DNA of 64,000 bases from Clostridiales bacterium (GTDB lineage: Bacteria > Bacillota > Clostridia > Christensenellales > Borkfalkiaceae). The stretch covers positions 37,022-101,021 of the forward strand of contig SVHJ01000002.1 in NCBI GenBank assembly GCA_015055835.1. Reading direction: 5' to 3'. Position 1 is the stretch's first letter; each line of letters begins with the position of its first letter. The position numbers and the translations under genes are program-made. Shown piece after piece: positions 16,946 to 23,568 of the stretch. The notes beneath the pieces were generated by a model. The model worked only from the letters and a program-made list of their open reading frames with translations. It was not told the origin of the DNA and did no database searches.

Positions 16946-18775
16946 ATGATTACTTCAAAAGAATTAAGGGAAAAATGGATAAAGTTTTATGAAGAACGTG
17001 GCCACGTTAATATCGGCGCAGTTTCACTAATCGGTGACGGCACGACGGGCGTTATGTTTAACGTTGCAGGTATGCAACCACTTATGCCTTACTTACTTGG
17101 TAAAAAACACCCTTCTGGCAGTACAAGACTTTGTAACGTTCAAGGTTGTGTTAGAACGGTTGATATTGATTCAGTTGGCGACGCTACTCACTTTACTTTT
17201 TTTGAAATGATGGGTAACTGGAGTCTTGGCGACTACTTTAAAAAGGAAAAAACGAGATGGTCTTTTGAACTTTTAACCGAAGTTTTTGGTTTTGAAAAGG
17301 AAAAAATTTGTTCTACCGTTTTTGAAGGCAACGCGCAAGTTCCAAGAGATAACGAAACTGCTGAACTATTAAAAGGTTTAGGAATAAAGGAAGAAAACAT
17401 TTTCTATTTAGATAAATCTAACAACTGGTGGGAACTTGAAGGTACGGTTGGCACTCCTTGTGGTCCTGACAACGAATGGTTCTATCCAAGACACGACAAT
17501 CCTTGCTCACCTACTTGTGATATTAACTGCGATTGTGGTAGATACGTTGAAATTGGTAACGACGTTTATATGCAATACAAAAAGTTAGAAGGTGGAAAGT
17601 ACACCGAACTTGAAAACAAAAACGTTGACACAGGTTTTGGTCTTGATAGACTTCTTCTTTTCTTAAACAATTTAGACGACGGTTATAAAACCGACCTATT
17701 TATCGATTCAATTAACCTTTTACAAGAAGTTTCAGGTAAAGATTATGAAACTGATGAAGTTGCAAGAAAGGCTATGCGTATTATCGCCGACCACACAAGA
17801 ACTTCAGTTATGTTAATCGGGGATAGAAACGGCATTGTACCATCTAACACGGGCGCAGGTTATATTTTAAGAAGACTTATGCGTAGAGCAATAAGATACT
17901 GCAAAAACTTAAACGTTGATGCAACCGTTATTTTAGAAGTTGCTAAAATCTTTATTGAAAAAATTTATAACGACGCATACCCACTACTTGTTGAAAAAGA
18001 AGGTTATATTTTAGACGAAATTCTAAAAGAAATTAACAAATTTGAAGCAACTTTAGCATCTGGTATGAAGGAATTTGACAAGTGCATTATCGGTATGGAA
18101 AGAAAGAATGCGTTTATGGCGCAAAAAGACCCAAATTATATTCCTGAAACGGTAATTAGTGGTAAACAAGCGTTTAGATTATACGATACTTTCGGTTTCC
18201 CACTTGAACTTACTAAAGAACTTGCTGAAGAAAAGGGTTTAACCGTTGATGAAGTTGGCTTTAACGACGCATTTAAAGAACATCAAGAAAAGTCAAAAGC
18301 ACAAGCAGTTTCTGCTAAAGGTGGTTTAACTGAACAAACGGAGATTACGACAAACTACCATACAGCAACACACATTATGCTTGCAGGTCTTCGTAAAATG
18401 TTTGGTACTTCAACTGAACAAAAAGGTTCTAACATTACGGAAGAAAGACTTCGTTTTGACTTTAACTTAGACCACAAAATGACGGCTGAAGAATTAAAAG
18501 AATTAGAAGATTTCGTTAACGACGTTATTGAAAGAAAAATTGACGTTGTTAAAACGGAAGAACCTTATAATAAGGCTGTTAGTGAGGGCGCTTACGGCGT
18601 ATTTACTGCTGAAAGCGACGACCAAATCGTTTCTATCTACACTATTGACGGCGTTGATAAGCAAATTTGTGGTGGTCCACACGCAAAAAATACTGGCGAC
18701 CTTGGTAAATTTATCATTAAAAAGGAAGAAAGTTCATCTAGTGGAGTTAGAAGAATTAAAGCCGTTTTAAGATAA
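16946..18775 (+). CDS. alaS: Alanine--tRNA ligase, short form without C-Ala domain
   Basis: 609 residues, against about 870-880 for ordinary bacterial AlaRS. The catalytic core is complete (RLCNVQGCVRTVDIDSVGD near motif 2, VDTGFGLDRLLLF as motif 3), the tRNA-recognition helical part follows, and the editing domain carries HTATH at 472-476 and CGGPH at 575-579, where most AlaRS have CGGTH. The protein ends at GVRRIKAVLR, exactly the end of the editing domain, so the oligomerisation and C-Ala region is missing rather than frameshifted. The next gene is an unrelated tRNA with its own promoter. It may be the sole AlaRS or a second copy. Confidence 0.92.
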   Translation: MITSKELREKWIKFYEERGHVNIGAVSLIGDGTTGVMFNVAGMQPLMPYLLGKKHPSGSTRLCNVQGCVRTVDIDSVGDATHFTFFEMMGNWSLGDYFKKEKTRWSFELLTEVFGFEKEKICSTVFEGNAQVPRDNETAELLKGLGIKEENIFYLDKSNNWWELEGTVGTPCGPDNEWFYPRHDNPCSPTCDINCDCGRYVEIGNDVYMQYKKLEGGKYTELENKNVDTGFGLDRLLLFLNNLDDGYKTDLFIDSINLLQEVSGKDYETDEVARKAMRIIADHTRTSVMLIGDRNGIVPSNTGAGYILRRLMRRAIRYCKNLNVDATVILEVAKIFIEKIYNDAYPLLVEKEGYILDEILKEINKFEATLASGMKEFDKCIIGMERKNAFMAQKDPNYIPETVISGKQAFRLYDTFGFPLELTKELAEEKGLTVDEVGFNDAFKEHQEKSKAQAVSAKGGLTEQTEITTNYHTATHIMLAGLRKMFGTSTEQKGSNITEERLRFDFNLDHKMTAEELKELEDFVNDVIERKIDVVKTEEPYNKAVSEGAYGVFTAESDDQIVSIYTIDGVDKQICGGPHAKNTGDLGKFIIKKEESSSSGVRRIKAVLR

Positions 18776-18788
18776 ATTAAAAAAATAA

Positions 18789-18817
18789 TTGACAAATCAA
18801 AATAAAATAACTATACT
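18789..18817 (+). promoter_or_regulatory. Promoter of tRNA-Arg
   Basis: TTGACA (18789-18794), 17-bp spacer, TATACT (18812-18817): a near-ideal stable-RNA promoter. Transcription would start near 18824. Confidence 0.85.
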
Positions 18818-18820
18818 AAT

Positions 18821-18846
18821 TAAGCAACTTGGAGAAAAGTTGCTTA
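18821..18846 (+). other. Hairpin in the tRNA-Arg 5' leader
   Basis: Perfect 10-bp stem TAAGCAACTT (18821-18830) with AAGTTGCTTA (18837-18846), loop GGAGAA. It lies at the predicted transcript 5' end and just before the tRNA acceptor stem. Confidence 0.65.
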
Positions 18847-18852
18847 ATACAA

Positions 18853-18929
18853 GCACCGTTAGCTAAGCTGGATATAGCGTTGGTCTACGGAACCAAAGGC
18901 CAGGGGTTCGAATCCCTTACGGTGCGCCA
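18853..18929 (+). tRNA. tRNA-Arg(ACG)
   Basis: 77 nt with all arms visible. Acceptor GCACCGT pairs with ACGGTGC. The D stem is GCTA/TAGC. The anticodon stem TTGGT/ACCAA encloses loop CTACGGA, giving anticodon ACG (A34 would be edited to inosine for CGN codons). The T arm is AGGGG-TTCGAAT-CCCTT. The discriminator is G and the CCA end is encoded. The last 19 bases (AATCCCTTACGGTGCGCCA) recur three times downstream. Confidence 0.97.
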
Positions 18930-19128
18930 CAAAAAGCCGTTGACACTTTTGTGTCGATGGCTTTTTGCTTTGTGTGATGTTAGTGTAAGGGATTCGAACG
19001 AAAGCGTTAAGAAAACGGTAGACACCTACCGTTTTTAGTGGCTGACCGAAGTATTTTGCAAAGCATATGCTTGTCTTTTATTTTTTTGCTTTGCAAAATA
19101 CAAGAGCGCAATCCCTTACGGTGCGCCA
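18930..19128 (+). repeat. tRNA-anchored cassette 1 (type A, 199 bp)
   Basis: Begins right after the tRNA CCA. It holds a terminator-like hairpin (AAAAAGCCGTTGACAC 18931-18946, loop TTTT, GTGTCGATGGCTTTTT 18951-18966). An antisense copy of the tRNA T arm follows (GTAAGGGATTCGAACG, 18985-19000), then a hairpin (AAAACGGTAG 19012-19021 with CTACCGTTTT 19026-19035) and a 15-bp hairpin (GTATTTTGCAAAGCA 19051-19065 with TGCTTTGCAAAATAC 19087-19101). It closes with a sense copy of the tRNA 3' end (19110-19128). The antisense and sense ends pair over at least 10 bp, enclosing the inner hairpins. No protein is convincingly encoded. Confidence 0.85.
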
Positions 19129-19319
19129 CGAAAACACCTAATCCATTTTTATGGGTTGGGTGTTTTTGTTATGTGTATGAAAAGGGATTCGAACGGGTGG
19201 GTATCGGCAACTTACAACTTGTTTTTTTACTATAGTTGCCGACAAACAATTGATAATTGTTTGCCACCCCGGCGTGATAGTAAACAAAGTTTACGGAGCG
19301 AATCCCTTACGGTGCGCCA
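19129..19319 (+). repeat. tRNA-anchored cassette 2 (type B, 191 bp)
   Basis: Same plan as cassette 1 but different interior sequence. Terminator-like hairpin with identical geometry (AAAACACCTAATCCAT 19131-19146, loop TTTT, ATGGGTTGGGTGTTTT 19151-19166). Antisense T-arm copy AAGGGATTCGAACG at 19182-19195. Stem GGGTGG (19195-19200) with CCACCC (19264-19269) encloses TCGGCAACT/AGTTGCCGA (19204-19212, 19234-19242) and CAAACAATT/AATTGTTTG (19243-19251, 19255-19263). Stem GTAAAC/GTTTAC is at 19280-19294. The sense tRNA 3' end copy is at 19301-19319. Confidence 0.85.
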
Positions 19320-19518
19320 ACAAAAAGCCATTGACACTTTTGTGTTGATGGCTTTTTGCTTTGTGTAATATTAGTGTAAGGGATTCGAACGAGAACGTTA
19401 AGAAAACGGTAGACACCTACCGTTTTTAGTGGCTGACCGAAGTATTTTGCAAAGCATAGGCTTGTCTTTTGTTTTTTTGCTTTGCAAAATACAAGAGCGC
19501 AATCCCTTACGGTGCGCA
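19320..19518 (+). repeat. tRNA-anchored cassette 3 (type A', near-copy of cassette 1)
   Basis: About 96% identical to cassette 1 by eye, with around eight substitutions. Hairpin AAAAAGCCATTGACAC (19322-19337), loop TTTT, GTGTTGATGGCTTTTT (19342-19357). Antisense T-arm copy at 19376-19391. The two inner hairpins are preserved. The terminal sense copy of the tRNA 3' end (19501-19517) stops at GGTGCGC and continues CATA, so it lacks the encoded CCA. The cassette ends where ordinary intergenic sequence resumes. Confidence 0.85.
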
Positions 19519-19532
19519 TAAAAATTTTAAAC

Positions 19533-19561
19533 AAAAAAAGAACTTGTTTTCAAGTTCTTTT
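19533..19561. terminator. Bidirectional terminator after the array
   Basis: Stem AAAGAACTTG with CAAGTTCTTT around a TTTT loop (centre near 19549), A-rich before and T after. It serves the converging XRE gene and ends any read-through from the array. Confidence 0.75.
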
Positions 19562-19982
19562 ACATTTTACCAATTAAAAAATCAATTCCTACGTTAAAAT
19601 ATTTTGCTATTATTAAAAGATTTACTGTTTTTGGGAAAAGCCCCTTCTTCCATCTATAATAATCATATTCACTCATCTTCATATCAAATAAGGCTTTTGC
19701 AACCGAAATTTTCTTTTCTTTAATTAAAAAATTTAAATTTTCTATAAACGGCTTTTCACTTTTTTCCGAACCATTTATTTTATCATCAAAACCAAATAAA
19801 TAGTCCAACGAACACCCAAAATAATCAGCAATTTTAATTGCAATATCTATTCTAGGATAATATCCTTTGTTAAAATATCCGTTTATCGTAGTAGAAGAAA
19901 CACCAATTTCTTTTGCCAAAAATAACCTACTTATCTTTTTATCAATTAAAAGTTCTTCCAATCTTTCCTTAAACTCATTCAT
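19560..19982 (-). CDS. XRE-family regulator with two HTH units
   Basis: 140 residues. Two Cro/C1-type helix-turn-helix units are visible: one near the N-terminus (ISRLFLAKEIGVSSTTINGYFNKG) and a degenerate second one (ISVAKALFDMKMSEYDYYRWKKG, then LLIIAKYFNVGIDFLIGK). Start ATG 19982 is preferred over one at 20003 because AGAGG lies 7 nt upstream of it. It is divergent from two tiny overlapping ORFs across a region with nested inverted repeats. This is the layout of a small mobile-element or toxin-type switch. Confidence 0.8.
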   Translation of the reverse strand: MNEFKERLEELLIDKKISRLFLAKEIGVSSTTINGYFNKGYYPRIDIAIKIADYFGCSLDYLFGFDDKINGSEKSEKPFIENLNFLIKEKKISVAKALFDMKMSEYDYYRWKKGLFPKTVNLLIIAKYFNVGIDFLIGKM

Positions 19983-20017
19983 ATAAAAACCTCTTTTCGA
20001 CAAAAATTTACAAAATA

Positions 20018-20091
20018 ACCCTCACTACTCTTTATAATTTAACCAAAAACGCACTCTCTTTTGTTGCATTAGAGAGTTGTGAGGGTATAAA
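20018..20091. promoter_or_regulatory. Divergent regulatory region with nested inverted repeats
   Basis: ACCCTCAC (20018-20025) pairs with GTGAGGGT (20079-20086), and ACTCTCT (20053-20059) with AGAGAGT (20071-20077). A plus-strand promoter TTGCAT (20064-20069), 16 bp, TATAAA (20086-20091) is embedded. These are candidate operators for the adjacent XRE protein. Confidence 0.55.
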
Positions 20092-20111
20092 ATAAATATA
20101 GGAGGTGTAAT

Positions 20112-20258
20112 ATGAAAAATTTAGTAAAAGAAGTTTTATTTTCTTCTTTAAAAAGTGAAACGACTAACGAACTTTTTTTAACAAAAAAAGAACTAGGCAT
20201 TTTTTTAAAAAGAAAACTTGTAAAAATAACTTTTGAGGAGAAAAAAGATGAAGATTAA
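20112..20258 (+). CDS. Small ORF (48 aa), unknown
   Basis: 48 residues starting MKNLVKEVLF and ending EEKKDED, lysine-rich. The Shine-Dalgarno sequence GGAGG is at 20101-20105, 6 nt before the ATG, and a promoter lies just upstream. It overlaps the next small ORF by 11 bp, the usual sign of translational coupling. It is divergent from the XRE regulator at 19982. No homology is recognised. The combination of strong ribosome-binding site, promoter and coupling argues that it is translated. Confidence 0.6.
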   Translation: MKNLVKEVLFSSLKSETTNELFLTKKELGIFLKRKLVKITFEEKKDED

Positions 20259-20376
20259 AACAATTAAAAAACTTAAAAAATATGTGGAAAAATTTTTAGA
20301 CTGTAATTTTAACAAAAAAGATTTTGAGGTTTTTGTTATAAATAATTCAATTTGTATAAAAATCAAAAAACCTTAA
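20248..20376 (+). CDS. Small ORF (42 aa), unknown, basic
   Basis: 42 residues starting MKIKTIKKLK and ending IKIKKP, very lysine-rich with one or two possible beta strands (FEVFVINN.ICIKIK). GAGGAG is 7-12 nt before the ATG, inside the previous ORF. It overlaps that ORF by 11 bp. Function unknown. It could be a small DNA- or RNA-binding protein or an accessory of the XRE switch. Confidence 0.58.
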   Translation: MKIKTIKKLKKYVEKFLDCNFNKKDFEVFVINNSICIKIKKP

Positions 20377-20401
20377 AACTTTTTAACTACCTTTCATAAA
20401 G

Positions 20402-20430
20402 TTGTTTAATTTTTGTAATTGTGGTAAAAT
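20402..20430 (+). promoter_or_regulatory. Promoter of mntP
   Basis: TTGTTT (20402-20407), 17 bp, TAAAAT (20425-20430) with TGG extension at 20422-20424. There is no yybP-ykoY-like riboswitch in the 84-bp space. Confidence 0.65.
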
Positions 20431-20460
20431 ATGCCTAATATATATATTTAAGGTAATATT

Positions 20461-21036
20461 ATGCTTAATTTTATGTTCTTTTTAGAAAACTCTTTACTTG
20501 GCGTTGGGCTAGCAATGGATGCCTTTTCCGTTTCTCTTGCAAACGGCTTAAATGACAAGTGTATGAAAAAAAGTAAAATGTTTTCTATCGCAGGGTTATT
20601 TGCTTTCTTTCAAGCGCTTATGCCTATGATAGGTTGGGTATGCGTTCACACTTTACTTCAACACTTTAAGGCGTTTGAAAAGTTTATTCCTTTTATTGCG
20701 CTTATTCTTCTTTTATTTATCGGTGGAAAAATGATTTTCGACGCTATTAAAAACGAAGAAGAATGTGGTAAGTCCATAGGTTTTTTAGCCCTTTTAGTCC
20801 AAGGTGTTGCCACTTCAATAGACGCGCTTTCCGTAGGCTTTACAATAGCAAAATACGATATTTGGTTAGCATTAATTGCCGTTTTATTGATAGGAATTAT
20901 AACCTTTGCAATTTGCTATGCTGGTATAATTATCGGCAGAAAGTTTGGCACTAAACTAAAAAACAACGCAGGAATTTTAGGTGGTGTAATTTTAATAATA
21001 ATAGGTATTGAAATTTTTATAACGGGTATAATTTAA
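20461..21036 (+). CDS. mntP: Manganese efflux pump MntP
   Basis: 191 residues, six membrane segments in two homologous halves. The two conserved Asp-containing motifs are visible: GLAMDAFSVSLANG in the first half (about 17-30) and ATSIDALSVGFT in the second (about 116-127). They form the ion path in MntP exporters. Length is typical. It exports Mn(II) across the cytoplasmic membrane. It has its own promoter and terminator, and no manganese riboswitch is apparent. Confidence 0.9.
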   Translation: MLNFMFFLENSLLGVGLAMDAFSVSLANGLNDKCMKKSKMFSIAGLFAFFQALMPMIGWVCVHTLLQHFKAFEKFIPFIALILLLFIGGKMIFDAIKNEEECGKSIGFLALLVQGVATSIDALSVGFTIAKYDIWLALIAVLLIGIITFAICYAGIIIGRKFGTKLKNNAGILGGVILIIIGIEIFITGII

Positions 21037-21043
21037 TAAAATT

Positions 21044-21072
21044 AAAGAGAGTTTAACCACTCTCTTTTTTTT
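21044..21072 (+). terminator. Terminator of mntP
   Basis: Stem AAAGAGAGT (21044-21052) with ACTCTCTTT (21059-21067), followed by T-run. Confidence 0.8.
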
Positions 21073-21128
21073 CAACTTTAATTTAAGGATATCTTGTTAT
21101 AATGCTTAAAAAAGTGAGGCCTTTTATC

Positions 21129-21701
21129 GTGACAAAAGTAAAAACGCTAAAGGAAGAGGTTTTTACAATACCAAATATTCTATCTTTTTTTAGAATAACC
21201 CTTATTCCGTTTATCGTAATTTTTTACCTATCGTTAAAAAAGAAAGTTTTAGCAAGCATTTTAGTTTTAATTTCCGGCGTAACCGACCTTTTAGACGGTT
21301 TTATTGCAAGAAAGTTTAACCTAATAACAGACCTTGGCAAAATTTTAGACCCTATTGCAGACAAATTAACGCAATTAACCGTGCTTTTTTGTCTTATAAT
21401 ACCTCATCCACTAATGATTATTCCTTTTCTACTTCTTTTTTTAAAAGAAATTTTAGCAGGAATAGTAGGTCTTATTTTAATAAAAAAAGAATTCGTTCCA
21501 TTTGCCGTTTGGCACGGAAAACTTTCTACTGCTTTTTTATATTTAACAATGTTTTTGCATTTAATTTGGGTAAATATTCCCTTTGTTTTTTCTAAAATCC
21601 TAATTTTTATATCTTCTAGTTTGATAATTTTATCTTTTATTCTTTACACTATTAAAAACCTAAAAAAATTAACCTCTTTAAAAAACGTTGCTAAAAATTA
21701 G
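21129..21701 (+). CDS. pgsA: CDP-alcohol phosphatidyltransferase (PgsA-like)
   Basis: 190 residues. The CDP-alcohol transferase signature D-G-x2-A-R-x8-G-x3-D-x3-D is intact (DGFIAR followed by GKILDPIAD). Six membrane helices are expected. It most likely makes phosphatidylglycerophosphate from CDP-diacylglycerol. GTG 21129 is chosen because GTGAGG at 21114-21119 can act as Shine-Dalgarno, whereas the ATG at 21102 overlaps a TGT-extended TATAAT (21098-21103) and would precede the transcript. Starting at 21102 would add nine residues. Confidence 0.85.
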   Translation: MTKVKTLKEEVFTIPNILSFFRITLIPFIVIFYLSLKKKVLASILVLISGVTDLLDGFIARKFNLITDLGKILDPIADKLTQLTVLFCLIIPHPLMIIPFLLLFLKEILAGIVGLILIKKEFVPFAVWHGKLSTAFLYLTMFLHLIWVNIPFVFSKILIFISSSLIILSFILYTIKNLKKLTSLKNVAKN

Positions 21702-21791
21702 GGCTTAAATTTTTTATTTCAACAATATTTTGTTAAAATTTAACAAATTTGAAAAATTTTTGCAAAATTTATTATTTCCTTCAAAATTCCT

Positions 21792-21820
21792 TTGACTTTA
21801 ACTTTTGTTTTTTTTATAAT
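21792..21820 (+). promoter_or_regulatory. Promoter of the lactate permease gene
   Basis: TTGACT (21792-21797), 17 bp, TATAAT (21815-21820). Confidence 0.8.
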
Positions 21821-21870
21821 AATTAGAAAACAATTTGGAATTTTTAAAATTTTTTGGAGGAAATTTGACG

Positions 21871-23505
21871 ATGTCAGTCCTATTACCAATACTAGCATTT
21901 TTACCAATTTTAATAACGCTAGTTTTGATGATGGTATTTAACTGGCCTGCAAAATGGTGTTTGCTTATATCTTGGGTGCTTGCAGGCATTTTTGCTTTCT
22001 TTTTCTTTGATATAAACTTTATAGAAATTTTAGGCAGTTCCCTTTACGGAATGCTTTCTTCTTTTGACGTTTTAATCATTATCGCAGGGGCAATACTACT
22101 TATGAACACTCTAAAAGGTTCAGGCGCAACAAGTGCGATAAACCGTGGGTTTAGAAACATTTGTCCTGATAAACGTGTTCAAGCGTGCATTATCGGTTTT
22201 GCTTTCTGTTCATTTATTGAAGCAGCAGCAGGTTTCGGTACGCCAGCAGCACTAGCAGGTCCACTACTTGTTAGTTTAGGTTTTCCACCTATGGCAGCCG
22301 CTATGATAACTTTAATATTTGACTCAACTGCAGTTTCAACGGGTGCAGTTGGTACACCAGTTACACAAGCCTTAACAATGTTAGGCTTAACTGGCGACGC
22401 TACTTTCACAAGCCAATTCGCTTTATGGACTGCTATCCCACACGCTATAATGAGTTTATTCTTACCACTTATCGTACTAATGATGACAACAAAATTCTTT
22501 AGTAAAGATAAGTCTTTTAAACCAGCGCTTCAAGCGGCTCCATTTGCAATCTTTACAGGGTTAACTTTTGCAATTCCTTTGCTTTTAGTTTCAATCTTCT
22601 TAAGTTATGAATTTGCATCTCTTTTAGCCTCATTAATTTCAATTGTAGCGACGGTATTAGCTGCAAAAGCAGGCTTTTTAGTTCCTAAAAAGGTTTGGAA
22701 CTTTGGCGATCCTGAAAGTTGGGATAAAGATTGGCTAACAACTAGTCAAATTTCTCCTGCAACGGAATCAACAATGTCAGTTCTAAAAGCGTGGATACCT
22801 TACGTTTTAGTTGCTATCGTTTTAGTATTAACGCGTATCCCTGCACTCGGTATAAAAGGTTTATTAACGGGTGGCGCTCCTTTCGTTATCAAAGTAAACA
22901 ACATTTTCGGCATAGACAAACTTGACTGGAGCTTAAAATGGGCTTACCTTCCTGGAACTTTCTTTATTTTAGTTTCACTAGTAACCTTTATTATTCACAA
23001 GATGAAAGGTAAACAAATTAGTAATGCGTTTATTGATACTGGTAAACAAATTTCAGGCGCAGCGATTGCTTTACTATTCGGTTTAGCGTTAGTTGAAATT
23101 ATGAAATTTACAAACGCAGACGGCGCTAGTATGATGACGACAATGGCAAACGCCCTTTCAAAAACGGGTAAATGGGTATACATTATTCTCTGTCCGTTTA
23201 TAGGTGTTCTTGGTGCTTTCGTATCAGGTTCTGCAACCGTTTCAATGACGCTATTTACAAATCTACAATTCAGCACGGCAACCATGCTTTCAATTCCAAC
23301 AGTTTTTGCCGTTTCAATGCAATGCGTAGGTGCTGCAATCGGTAATATGGTATGTATCAACAACGCAGTTGCCGCAAGTGCAACAATCGGCGTAACTGGT
23401 AGAGAGGGTAAACTTATAAAAATAAACGCAATTCCTATGATTATCTACTCATTAGTAACTGCGCTATTCTTTATGATTATAATAGCCCTTGGCGTTATGC
23501 CTTGA
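21871..23505 (+). CDS. lctP: L-lactate permease family transporter
   Basis: 544 residues, about 13-14 membrane segments. The family hallmark [26 protein letters not shown] is clear near residues 113-138. The C-terminal part has the matching [14 protein letters not shown] and [11 protein letters not shown] segments. LctP proteins carry lactate or glycolate with protons. ATG 21871 is chosen because GGAGG is at 21856-21860; an in-frame TTG at 21835 is less likely. It stands alone between a promoter and a terminator, with no lactate dehydrogenase nearby, so direction of transport is open. Confidence 0.92.
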   Translation: MSVLLPILAFLPILITLVLMMVFNWPAKWCLLISWVLAGIFAFFFFDINFIEILGSSLYGMLSSFDVLIIIAGAILLMNTLKGSGATSAINRGFRNICPDKRVQACIIGFAFCSFIEAAAGFGTPAALAGPLLVSLGFPPMAAAMITLIFDSTAVSTGAVGTPVTQALTMLGLTGDATFTSQFALWTAIPHAIMSLFLPLIVLMMTTKFFSKDKSFKPALQAAPFAIFTGLTFAIPLLLVSIFLSYEFASLLASLISIVATVLAAKAGFLVPKKVWNFGDPESWDKDWLTTSQISPATESTMSVLKAWIPYVLVAIVLVLTRIPALGIKGLLTGGAPFVIKVNNIFGIDKLDWSLKWAYLPGTFFILVSLVTFIIHKMKGKQISNAFIDTGKQISGAAIALLFGLALVEIMKFTNADGASMMTTMANALSKTGKWVYIILCPFIGVLGAFVSGSATVSMTLFTNLQFSTATMLSIPTVFAVSMQCVGAAIGNMVCINNAVAASATIGVTGREGKLIKINAIPMIIYSLVTALFFMIIIALGVMP

Positions 23506-23526
23506 TAAAATTAACTAAATAAAATT

Positions 23527-23561
23527 AAAAGAGCAAACACTTTTGTGTCTGCTCTTTTTTA
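23527..23561. terminator. Bidirectional terminator between lctP and the lipid kinase
   Basis: Stem AAAAGAGCAAACAC (23527-23540) with GTGTCTGCTCTTTT (23545-23558), TTTT loop, one mismatch or wobble. Confidence 0.8.
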
Positions 23562-23568
23562 TTATCTT

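Noticed and set aside
18930..19518. CRISPR array
   Set aside because: Only three units, repeats are tRNA 3' ends separated by structured sequence of about 180 bp, and no cas genes are present.
18930..19518. Retron or integron array
   Set aside because: Inverted ends and folded units recall retron ncRNA and attC sites, but no reverse transcriptase or integron integrase is in the window and core motifs were not recognised.
18829..19534. Open frames running through the tRNA and the cassette array on both strands
   Set aside because: They cross the tRNA gene, terminator-like hairpins and repeat units, and owe their existence to the repeats. None has a credible ribosome-binding site.
19996..20002. 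0A box (TTCGACA, minus strand TGTCGAA) in the XRE gene leader
   Set aside because: Several chance matches of a 7-mer are expected in 64 kb, and its position next to the ribosome-binding site is not a usual one.
20377..20460. Manganese (yybP-ykoY) riboswitch before mntP
   Set aside because: The 84-bp space is too short and lacks the conserved loops. A plain extended -10 promoter is seen instead.
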